From: Verrucomicrobiota bacterium
GTDB lineage: Bacteria > Verrucomicrobiota > Verrucomicrobiia > Chthoniobacterales > Terrimicrobiaceae
Direction of reading: 5' to 3'
DNA: 46,196 nucleotides
NCBI GenBank assembly: GCA_009886045.1
Contig: VFJO01000079.1
Location: 1 to 46,196 of the forward strand
The position numbers were made by a program, and so were the translations under genes. Positions within the stretch are counted from its first letter, which is position 1, and each line of letters starts with the position of its first letter. Positions 33,476-40,626 of the stretch are shown here, piece after piece. The notes below the pieces were generated by a model. It was not told the DNA's origin. It searched no databases and saw only the letters and a list, made by a program, of their open reading frames with translations.

Positions 33476-33985
33476 TTACGCTTGGAGCGTAGCCTTAGCT
33501 CCAGGAACGATGCGCAGGGATCCGCCAACATCTTTGGAAGATGCCGCCCCGTTTGGGTAAGCAATTTTTGAACTCTCTATGATGGACACCGCTTTTTGGG
33601 CAGTTCCCTTGAGATTTCCGTCTAATTGGAAAGTTTTTTCTGAGCCGTCGGCTTTTTTGATGACGACATTTCCATCGGGAAGAAATTTTAGGTCAAATGG
33701 TTCGGAGCTTCCCTCGAGTGCTTTAGCGACTTCTGGGGATTGGAGGATTTTTTGAGACATTTGTTGCAGCGTCATTTCGACGTCAGATCGGCTCCCGATA
33801 CCTTCTGCACTAAGGCTTTGCATGTTTTTGTATTCCGGAGTGCTTGTCGCCTTAGCGAGAATCTGGGCAAACGCTGCTTTTTTCATTTCGGCAGAGCTTG
33901 GAGCCTTCTCGGCGGAATTTCCAGTAAGGCTATTGAGAATATTGCTGCCCATCTTGGCGGCCGTGATGGCGAGGAAAGGGTTCAT
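33476..33985 (-). CDS. Hypothetical protein upstream of flgB, likely flagellar regulon
   Basis: A 169-residue protein without signal peptide or membrane helix. It has an Ala/Lys/Ser-rich helical N-half (about 1-85) and a small beta-rich C-part with FDLKFLPDGNVVIKKADGSEKTFQLDG (about 97-123), which looks like a compact sheet. I recognise no family. ATG 33985 is chosen over an upstream TTG at 33994. It has its own sigma-54-like element at 34000-34015, near-identical to that of flgB, suggesting co-regulation with the flagellar unit. A secreted substrate or chaperone role would fit but is speculation. Confidence 0.7.
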   Translation of the reverse strand: MNPFLAITAAKMGSNILNSLTGNSAEKAPSSAEMKKAAFAQILAKATSTPEYKNMQSLSAEGIGSRSDVEMTLQQMSQKILQSPEVAKALEGSSEPFDLKFLPDGNVVIKKADGSEKTFQLDGNLKGTAQKAVSIIESSKIAYPNGAASSKDVGGSLRIVPGAKATLQA

Positions 33986-33999
33986 ATTGCTCAATGATG

Positions 34000-34015
34000 A
34001 GCAGCTTTTGTGCCA
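34000..34015 (-). promoter_or_regulatory. Sigma-54-like -24/-12 element before the 169-residue gene
   Basis: Minus strand reads TGGCACAAAAGCTGCT, GG-N10-GC, sharing TGGCACA-N4-CTGCT and the downstream ATCATT with the flgB element. The -12 C is 16 nt upstream of the ATG at 33985, so the predicted transcript has only about a 4-nt leader. Confidence 0.58.
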
Positions 34016-34074
34016 TACTGGAGACTTCTCCGCGCCTGAGGCATCTTGCCCTTCAGGTTCAGGGAATAAAAAAC

Positions 34075-35544
34075 CTATCGCTGCAAGGCTGCGGGCGGGG
34101 CGATTTGGTTGGCGGCCTGCTGAGTGGTTTGGGAGGGAACGGCAGCAGGGGTTGCTGCGGGTTTTTCTGTTTTAAGGAAAGCGGGTTGGAGATCGCTGGC
34201 TGGAGTTTCCTTATCGAGAAGCGGGTAGAGATCTTTTTCGGTTTTTTCCAGCCAGTCGAGGTTATCGAGTCTCCATTGAGCCATATCGCGAAGTGTGGCG
34301 AGGTTCATACCGATTATGGTGTCGCCCTCGGTCGCTGGAGCTGCGGCTGGGATTTTATCAATGATATACCGGTAGGCCTCTCGGGCACGGGTGTTGTAGC
34401 GGAGGCGTTCAAAGCAGAGTCCGATCTGGTAGACCGTGGGACCGCGCCAATTGGGAGCGTCGTTGAGCTCAGCTAGCTTTTGATAGACGGAGAGGGCACC
34501 GAGTGTGTCGCCGGCCTCGTAGAGTTCGTTTGCGATGTCGTTGCCTGTTTTGCGCTGCCAGTAAGCCCAGACAGCTGGTTTTTTCTTACCGTATTCTCGG
34601 CCAGCCTGCAGGAGCTTGATTGTCTCTTGCATGGCTTCGTCTTTACGGCCCAGAGCTCGGAGGGACTGAATGCGCAGATACTGTGCTTCGGGAGCCAGTG
34701 GGCTTGCGGGATAAGTTGAAAGGAAAGCCTCGGCACCGGTGAGGGAGTTGGTGTATTGACCCGACAGGTAATGGATGTAGGCGAAGCGGAAGGCGACTTC
34801 GCTGGCTTCTGCTTGTGTCATTTTCACAAGCTTCAAGCGGGAGTACAGTTCAGCAGCGGCCTTGTAGTCGCCCGAAGCAAAATGAGTATGGGCAATTTCC
34901 AATTTTGCACGCAGCGAAGAGTCGGTGTATTCCTCCCCAGTTTTGACTTGGAGAGCCGAGTAAAGCACGCTGTAGAATTTGTTAAGCGCACTGGAATAGG
35001 CGCCATTTTCGCGATATATCCTACCGAGCCGAAGCAGAATCTCGGGAGTCTCTGGGTCGCTTGGAAACAAATTCACAAACTGCTCGTAAACTACGGCTGC
35101 TTTGGCTGGTTGCTTTTGTTTTTCTTCCAAATTGCGCCCCATGGTCAGGAGGGCCTTGCCTTTCTGTTTTTCGGGGGCGGCGAGGCGGAGGATTTGGTTG
35201 AACTTTTTTTCGGCAAGTGCAAGGTCACCGATTTCCAAGGCCTGCTGCATTTCCTCTGAAAGTGCTTCGGTGCTGGCCTCGCTGGCCATCAGACTCGTGG
35301 CGTAGGCGGGATTTTCCTCAAGTTCCGTTTCAAGTGCATCAAATTCGATCGGCACGGCGATGCTGTTCGGATTGGCGTCTGCGGAGAGATTGTTCTGCAA
35401 AGGCGGAGCTGCCGGCGCTTCCACCATCGCAGATCCTGAGCTGCTATGGGAACTGGCTTCGGAGGCGATTGGAGGTGGAGAGGCAATTTCTGCATAGGCG
35501 GCAGTGGCCAAGAAAAGAACGGAAAGTCTGGTGAAGCGGCGCAT
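34075..35544 (-). CDS. Exported TPR-repeat protein
   Basis: A 489-residue protein with a signal peptide (cleavage near AAYAE, residue 18), an Ala/Ser/Pro-rich stretch, and then a long array of tetratricopeptide-like helical pairs from about residue 95 to 420. Examples are KAAVVYEQFVNLFPSDPETPEILLRLGRIYRENG and the following repeats, similar to YbgF/BamD-type envelope proteins. The tail is Pro/Ala/Gln-rich. It follows the lipoprotein gene by two bases, so both are one unit. A role as an envelope scaffold is likely; a flagellar one is suggested only by location. Confidence 0.75.
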   Translation of the reverse strand: MRRFTRLSVLFLATAAYAEIASPPPIASEASSHSSSGSAMVEAPAAPPLQNNLSADANPNSIAVPIEFDALETELEENPAYATSLMASEASTEALSEEMQQALEIGDLALAEKKFNQILRLAAPEKQKGKALLTMGRNLEEKQKQPAKAAVVYEQFVNLFPSDPETPEILLRLGRIYRENGAYSSALNKFYSVLYSALQVKTGEEYTDSSLRAKLEIAHTHFASGDYKAAAELYSRLKLVKMTQAEASEVAFRFAYIHYLSGQYTNSLTGAEAFLSTYPASPLAPEAQYLRIQSLRALGRKDEAMQETIKLLQAGREYGKKKPAVWAYWQRKTGNDIANELYEAGDTLGALSVYQKLAELNDAPNWRGPTVYQIGLCFERLRYNTRAREAYRYIIDKIPAAAPATEGDTIIGMNLATLRDMAQWRLDNLDWLEKTEKDLYPLLDKETPASDLQPAFLKTEKPAATPAAVPSQTTQQAANQIAPPAALQR

Positions 35545-35546
35545 GG

Positions 35547-36002
35547 TTATTGGACTTTATAGGATGTGCTGCTGACGGGTTGATTGGCCGAGTTTGCCGG
35601 GCGGAAAACTGTATCGAAGAAAGACCCGAGCACGGATTCGCCAGCAGGGCCGTCTCCTGCGCCTTGAAAGAAATCCTGAGTTTGCTCGTTGTTGATGAAC
35701 TTAGGGCTGGTGGAGTCAACCACCACCGCATCGCTCGAGTCGGTTGCAGTATTAGTGGATACCAACGCGTCATCGGTATCCGAGATATTCACGATGGTCT
35801 TTGGAAGGAGCGGTGGCTTGCGGCGCGAATTGGAATCTTGCGCCACACGCATCGGTGCTGGCTTAGGCAATTTCTGCGGCATCACAGAGGCTTGCGTGGG
35901 TGTCGTTTTTTTCGAGGTGCTCGAGCAGGAAATCAAGCCAGAAGCGGCAATGAGGAGCGCAAGAGCGAGTTTGGATAGAGCCAAGAAACCATAAGCCCGC
36001 AT
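35547..36002 (-). CDS. Putative lipoprotein
   Basis: A 151-residue protein with a lipoprotein signal (MRAYGFLALSKLALALLIAASG then LISC, modified Cys about residue 26). The Ser/Thr/Lys/Pro-rich remainder has no domain I recognise; it ends in FFDTVFRPANSANQPVSS. I start at ATG 36002 because the signal is canonical from there; ATG 36044 would add 14 polar residues. It precedes the TPR protein by two nt, so they may work together in the outer membrane. It is divergent from the operon at 36203. Confidence 0.65.
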   Translation of the reverse strand: MRAYGFLALSKLALALLIAASGLISCSSTSKKTTPTQASVMPQKLPKPAPMRVAQDSNSRRKPPLLPKTIVNISDTDDALVSTNTATDSSDAVVVDSTSPKFINNEQTQDFFQGAGDGPAGESVLGSFFDTVFRPANSANQPVSSTSYKVQ

Positions 36003-36174
36003 CGGTTTGTTGGGTTCTTGGAGGGGTGATTCGTTGAGGCGCATAGTTACTTCTATCGAACGAAGTTCGCAAAACTTAATCGGAAAACAAAACTCGGCAA
36101 GTGGAAAGTCTGCTTGTTCGGTCCGCAATTTTTTTGCATGTCGGAATAGATGAGACCGAATCAAATTATGCACA

Positions 36175-36190
36175 AGGCACGAAAAATGCT
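36175..36190 (+). promoter_or_regulatory. Sigma-54-like -24/-12 element before the lipoprotein-kinase-regulator operon
   Basis: Plus strand reads AGGCACGAAAAATGCT: GGCACG as in the consensus and GG-N10-GC spacing; the -12 half is ATGCT instead of TTGCT. The -12 C is 14 nt before the ATG at 36203. Over 28 positions (36175-36202) it matches 21 bases of the element at 15829-15844 and what follows it, including CGATTTG just after the -12 box. Confidence 0.55.
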
Positions 36191-36202
36191 GCGATTTGGA
36201 CT

Positions 36203-36949
36203 ATGACTTTTCGCATTCTTTGTCTTTTGGGCGCCTTATCCCTCGCAGCCTGCACTCACTCATCAACTTCGCAGACTTTGGATGATAAAAGCAATCGCTC
36301 GGCTCGAATCCAGCAGATTTCCCAACCAACAATGACCTTGCCGCCGCAGGACTTATCGTCAAATTCGGGAATTCGCTGGCCACAAGGAATGCGACGCCTC
36401 GCCGTCTTGCCAATTTATTCGACTCGCCCGATCGACCAAACACAACGCGACATGGACGGCATTTTCCGCGCTGAGTTGTCAAAAGTTGTCAAATACGAAG
36501 TCGTGCAGGTCAGCCGTACTGACATGGCAGGGTTGGTCAATCGCGAGGCCGTTTCCTCATCCGAGATTATTCCAGCTTCTGTGATTGCGATGCTGCGACA
36601 AAAATATGCGGCTGATGCGGTTCTTTTTACCGACTTCACGCTTTTCCGCCCGTATCGCCCCCTGGCAATCGGAGTGAGATCGAAAATTGTGGACATCAAG
36701 ACGATGGATGTTCTCTGGATGGCGGATGGGATTTTGGATGCGGCCGAGCCTGATGTCTCCGACCTTGCGACTCAGTTCTCAGAAACCGGCCTACAAATGC
36801 GCTACGTGAGTGCGAAGGTTCCAAAGGGGCGGCAACGTGAGGAAGATAGTGGAAACCAAATCATTCTGCAAAGTCCTCGACTTTATGCAGCATTCGTTGC
36901 CCATGAGGCTTTTGCAAGCCTTGCACCTGCACCAGCGCCTACCAAATAA
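36203..36949 (+). CDS. CsgG/LpoB-like lipoprotein
   Basis: A 248-residue lipoprotein. The signal MTFRILCLLGALSLAAC ends in a clear lipobox (LAAC), which fixes the start at ATG 36203 rather than the longer frame from 36101. The mature part has the alternating alpha/beta pattern of CsgG/LpoB/GNA1162-like envelope proteins: RRLAVLPIYSTRP, a helix, YEVVQVSRTDMAGLV, KYAADAVLFTDFTLFRPYRP, and IVDIKTMDVLWMADGILDA. It is coupled by TAATG to the kinase-like gene. A flagellar outer-membrane role (compare FlgP/FlgT types) is possible because of the promoter and neighbours, but unproven. Confidence 0.75.
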   Translation: MTFRILCLLGALSLAACTHSSTSQTLDDKSNRSARIQQISQPTMTLPPQDLSSNSGIRWPQGMRRLAVLPIYSTRPIDQTQRDMDGIFRAELSKVVKYEVVQVSRTDMAGLVNREAVSSSEIIPASVIAMLRQKYAADAVLFTDFTLFRPYRPLAIGVRSKIVDIKTMDVLWMADGILDAAEPDVSDLATQFSETGLQMRYVSAKVPKGRQREEDSGNQIILQSPRLYAAFVAHEAFASLAPAPAPTK

Positions 36950-37725
36950 TGAGTGAACTTTTTAAAGACCCTGCTTTTGATGCGAGTGAGTCGGATGCCT
37001 TGGAGGGTCAAACCCAACGCCGTGCCTCGAACGAAATCAACGCGCAACTGACGCCTGGCCTCATTCATGAGGTAAATAACATACTCACTGGCATATACTT
37101 TAATCTTGAAGGGTGTCGAGATGTTTTTGATACGGGGCATCCGCTTGCAGAAACGGTTCAGGAAATTCAGGTTGGAGTCGAGCGCATCAAGGAAGTCTTA
37201 GGGCGCGTCACCCAGATTTACTTGAATACAGCCGAAAGAGAAGTTACATACCATGATATGCAGGAGTTAGTCGCAAATCAATTTGACCTTCTTCGCACTA
37301 TCTTCCCTAAAACCGCTCACATTAGCTTGTCTTCGCCGGAAAATCCGTTACACATTCGCGTTTCGGAGTATTCCTTCCGCGTGGGTCTGCTTACTCTGGC
37401 TGTTTGCCTAAAAGATTTTTATCCCCAAGGTAAAACCGAGGTTTCCCTTTCCGTTTTAAGTCCAGAAGCCTTATTGTCTGCCAAAATTACAGAAACACCT
37501 CTCTTGGAGGATCATGTTGGAATTTCCTTCAGTTTGCCCTGCGTGGCGCTATCGGTTTCAGAGGTTGATGATTTTCACTCAAGGGAATTCTTTTCTGATC
37601 TCTCGATGGCTGCGGCAGAGGATCTAATCGTTCATTCGGGTGGCAAGTTGCTTTTTTTCAAAGGAAAAAATCAGCATAGCTCCGAAGTGGTCATCGCTTT
37701 CCCTCGATTTAACCTCAACTCATAG
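36949..37725 (+). CDS. Histidine kinase-like protein with degenerate ATPase domain
   Basis: A 258-residue protein, no membrane segment. The dimerisation/H-box region is recognisable: GLIHEVNNILTGIYFNLE with His40. The domain following has the length and secondary structure of an HATPase_c domain but not its motifs. The N-box position reads FRVGLLTLAVCLKDF with no Asn, there is no DxGxG box, and the G2 position reads DLSMAAAEDLIVHSGG instead of a GLGL-type loop. It probably cannot bind ATP and may be a phosphotransfer or phosphatase partner of the next gene's receiver. Start overlaps the previous stop (TAATG). Confidence 0.75.
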   Translation: MSELFKDPAFDASESDALEGQTQRRASNEINAQLTPGLIHEVNNILTGIYFNLEGCRDVFDTGHPLAETVQEIQVGVERIKEVLGRVTQIYLNTAEREVTYHDMQELVANQFDLLRTIFPKTAHISLSSPENPLHIRVSEYSFRVGLLTLAVCLKDFYPQGKTEVSLSVLSPEALLSAKITETPLLEDHVGISFSLPCVALSVSEVDDFHSREFFSDLSMAAAEDLIVHSGGKLLFFKGKNQHSSEVVIAFPRFNLNS

Positions 37726-37739
37726 ATATATTCCGACTT

Positions 37740-38999
37740 GTGAACAAATCCAGCTTCTCCATTTTAACCATTGATGACGATCCAATTATTCTCAAAGTTC
37801 TTGAGGATCTTGTGACACGTGCAGGTTACCAGTCCATGACCACGACCAGCGGCGAAGAGGCCCTTCACCTTGCAGTTGACCGCAAATTTGCTGTCGTTAT
37901 CGCGGATCACAATATGCCGGACATGATGGGCGCTGAATTACTCAGCCGTATCGCCCGAATCCAGCCTTCGGCCTCGCGCATCCTCATCACCGGCATCAAA
38001 TCGCTCGATATTTTGGCATCTGCGGTTAATAGCGGGGAAATTTTCCGCTTTGTCACCAAGCCATGGATTTCAGCCGAGATGATCGCGACGCTTCACAATG
38101 CAGTGCATCGCTATGAGTTAATCGAGTCGAACCGATCGCTGGAAAAAACCACTCAAGAACTAAATGAGCGCCTCACCTCGGCAAATCAGCAACTCGAGCG
38201 TCAACTCCACGAGTTGGAGATCGGAAAAAAAGAAATCGACTTGTCTCATGCCGCACTGAAGACAAATTTCAGCCGATCGATGGAACTTTGCCATCGTATT
38301 CTTACGACATTCAACCCCCTCCTTGGAGAGCAGGCAAAGGCTGCCACAGGCATCTGCCAACTGATGGCTAGGACTCATTATTTCGATGAGGAGCAAAAGC
38401 ATGTACTCGACGTAAGCGCCCGGCTCTATGATATCGGCCTCACCGCAGTGCCACATGGCCTGATGACAGCGGTTCAAAACAACTCGGAAGAAATGTCCCC
38501 CGAGTTAAAGACTGTATTTCTCAACCACACGATCCATGCCCAGACTCTTGCGTCTTTTGTGGATTTCCTTAAGCCAGTAGGAGAGACAGTTCGCGCGCAC
38601 CATGAGCGTTTTGATGGTACTGGATTTCCAGATGGACTCGCTGGTGAGATGATCCCTTGGACTGCTCGATGCCTTGCCGTAGTCGTTTATTTTGTAACCT
38701 GCGGGCTTCCGCAAGAGCAAGCGGTAGATCGGATTCTTGAGCAGTCTGGAACAGCTTTTGACCCAGATGCTACGAGACTTTTCTTGAAGTGTGCCGAGGC
38801 GACGCCTCTACCTCGCCTGGTTCGTGAGATGATGGTGGATGAATTAGACGTTGGCATGCAACTCGCCTCTGGTATTTACAGCCCCACGGGAGTTCTCCTC
38901 GTGGCCGAGGGGTACCATCTCGATGAAAATACCATCGCGAAAATTCGGAACTACAACAGCTCCGCAACGCTTCTTCGTCAGGTACTTGTTTACTGCTGA
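37740..38999 (+). CDS. Response regulator with degenerate HD-GYP domain
   Basis: A 419-residue protein. The receiver domain (1-125) is complete, with acidic triad Asp12-14, acceptor Asp56 (VIADHNMPD), Thr84 and Lys107. A coiled coil (about 130-170) leads to an HD-GYP-like domain (175-400) that keeps HHERFDGTGFPDGL (287-300). Canonical ligands are lost: the HD pair is Tyr230-Asp231 (YDIG) and the late Asp of the vaDvyda motif is absent. Intact HD-GYP domains hydrolyse c-di-GMP; this one probably does not. It starts at GTG 37740, 14 nt after the kinase-like gene, and overlaps the end of the next gene on the other strand. Confidence 0.82.
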   Translation: MNKSSFSILTIDDDPIILKVLEDLVTRAGYQSMTTTSGEEALHLAVDRKFAVVIADHNMPDMMGAELLSRIARIQPSASRILITGIKSLDILASAVNSGEIFRFVTKPWISAEMIATLHNAVHRYELIESNRSLEKTTQELNERLTSANQQLERQLHELEIGKKEIDLSHAALKTNFSRSMELCHRILTTFNPLLGEQAKAATGICQLMARTHYFDEEQKHVLDVSARLYDIGLTAVPHGLMTAVQNNSEEMSPELKTVFLNHTIHAQTLASFVDFLKPVGETVRAHHERFDGTGFPDGLAGEMIPWTARCLAVVVYFVTCGLPQEQAVDRILEQSGTAFDPDATRLFLKCAEATPLPRLVREMMVDELDVGMQLASGIYSPTGVLLVAEGYHLDENTIAKIRNYNSSATLLRQVLVYC

Positions 39000-40576
39000 G
39001 GGCTACGTCCTTCGAGCAGGCTACCCACCTTCGAGATCAAATCTCCCACGGAGAATGGCTTATTGAGGAAAGCAAAATCGGCATCGTGTTCCTTGGCGAT
39101 TTCTTGCTGGTCTGGATAACCGGAGGTGAGCAAAAACGCCGTGCCCGGATGTTTCTTTTGTATTTTGCGGGCAAGTTGAAGCCCCCCCAAACGCGGCATA
39201 ACCATATCTGTCAAAACCAAGTCAGGCGCAAAGGCCGCATCACTCTCGAACAAGGAGAGCGCCGTCTCTCCGTCATCCGCTTCCACGATTTTGTGGCCAA
39301 GACGTTGCAAGACAGTGCGGGCAAAATTCCGTATCGCCGAATCATCCTCAACAAGAAGAATTGTGGCAGGAGACGCGGTGATTTCCAACGCTTGCCTGTC
39401 TGAAGGATTTTGGGGCTCTCTCACTCCAGGAAGGAAAAGATCCAAACGGCTTGGGCTCTGCGAAATCAAAGACAAGTCGAGCCTGCCGTCGTTTTCCTCC
39501 ACGACGGCTGCGGATGTTGAGAGATTGCGATTTTTTTCCAGAGCTTTTCCCAAGGTTTTGGACTCTCCCCCAGCAGAGGTTGGCGAAAAGGTCAGCGACA
39601 CACGTGTGTAATTGCCGGAAGGAAGATTTTTTTTGGAAACGACACGTACTTGAGAAACAATTTCTTTGAAGACATGAATTCTGAGTTGGCCTCCTTGGGG
39701 CATCGCCTCGCGGGCCGCGACCGCAAGGTTGATGAATACTTGCTCAAATTGGCTTCGATCGCCTGATATCATTGGGAGGTCGGCTCCGATTTCAACTGCC
39801 AGTTGAATTTGTTCACCCAGAAGACGCCGCAGCATTTTCACGACGTCGTTCAAAAGCTCACCGATCTGGAGCGAGCTACGACGAATCGCCGGGGGATGGC
39901 TGAAAGCTAAGAGCTGGTTGGTGAGAGAAGACGCTCGAAGCGCAGCTTTTTCTATTTCCTCAACAAAACCGAGGAGCTCCCCTTTTTCGCGCATCTCATC
40001 CCTCAGGATTTGTGAGTAGCCGATCACCACGGAAAGCATGTTGTTGAAATCGTGAGCGACGCCACCGGTTAATTTGCTGAAAGCTTCGGCCCGCTGGGAT
40101 TGGCTGAGCCTGGCCTCCATCGCCCGCAGATCGGCGACGTCGGTGATAACCGACGAGAGCACGTCGCCGCTGCCTTCGGTGGCAGCAATGAAGTAACCTC
40201 GCTCCAAGAAGATCGTATATTGGCCGCTTCTTTTACGAGCCCGGTATTCTGCTTGAAATGGACCTCCTTGTGAAAGGACTCGCTTGATCTCTTTTCGGTA
40301 GGCTGTGCGATCGTCCGGATGAATCAGGAGCATCCAGATTTCAAACTGGCCCGCAATTTCATGTGGAAAAATTCCTAGAAGCCACTCCATTGCCCCCGAG
40401 TAAATACTCTCGTCTGTGGAAGTATTCCACTCACGCAGGATTTGCTCAGCAGATTGCATAGCGCCTTCCATGCGCAGTTTCCACTGGCGCAGATTGCGCA
40501 ACTCCGATTTCAGTTCATCCTCATTTGAAGGAACCAAGGAGGTGGGATTGGTAGTGGTAGAATTTGGTTGAAGCAC
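38990..40576 (-). CDS. Hybrid histidine kinase-like protein with degenerate catalytic domain
   Basis: A 528-residue cytoplasmic protein: PAS-like domain (about 50-150), HisKA with LTGGVAHDFNNMLSVVIGYS (His175), an ATPase-like domain (about 235-385), and a C-terminal receiver (403-525) with Asp411-412, acceptor Asp457, Thr/Ser (LLTSG) and Lys506. The ATPase domain reads QVFINLAVAAREAM where family members have N-A-R-D-A-M, and it lacks the DxGxG, FEPFFTTK and GTGLGL motifs. It is therefore probably not an active kinase. It starts at GTG 40576 with GGGAG upstream, lies 50 nt after recN, and converges on the response regulator with a 10-bp overlap. Confidence 0.82.
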   Translation of the reverse strand: MLQPNSTTTNPTSLVPSNEDELKSELRNLRQWKLRMEGAMQSAEQILREWNTSTDESIYSGAMEWLLGIFPHEIAGQFEIWMLLIHPDDRTAYRKEIKRVLSQGGPFQAEYRARKRSGQYTIFLERGYFIAATEGSGDVLSSVITDVADLRAMEARLSQSQRAEAFSKLTGGVAHDFNNMLSVVIGYSQILRDEMREKGELLGFVEEIEKAALRASSLTNQLLAFSHPPAIRRSSLQIGELLNDVVKMLRRLLGEQIQLAVEIGADLPMISGDRSQFEQVFINLAVAAREAMPQGGQLRIHVFKEIVSQVRVVSKKNLPSGNYTRVSLTFSPTSAGGESKTLGKALEKNRNLSTSAAVVEENDGRLDLSLISQSPSRLDLFLPGVREPQNPSDRQALEITASPATILLVEDDSAIRNFARTVLQRLGHKIVEADDGETALSLFESDAAFAPDLVLTDMVMPRLGGLQLARKIQKKHPGTAFLLTSGYPDQQEIAKEHDADFAFLNKPFSVGDLISKVGSLLEGRSPQQ

Positions 40577-40626
40577 GATGGACTCCCGTACGGAAAGTTA
40601 GTATCAGCGTGGGCGTGGCAAAAGGA

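Noticed and set aside
36061-36130. A fifth sigma-54-like element for the leftward lipoprotein/TPR unit
   Set aside because: The only GG-GC pair there has nine bases between, not ten, and no TGGCAC half.
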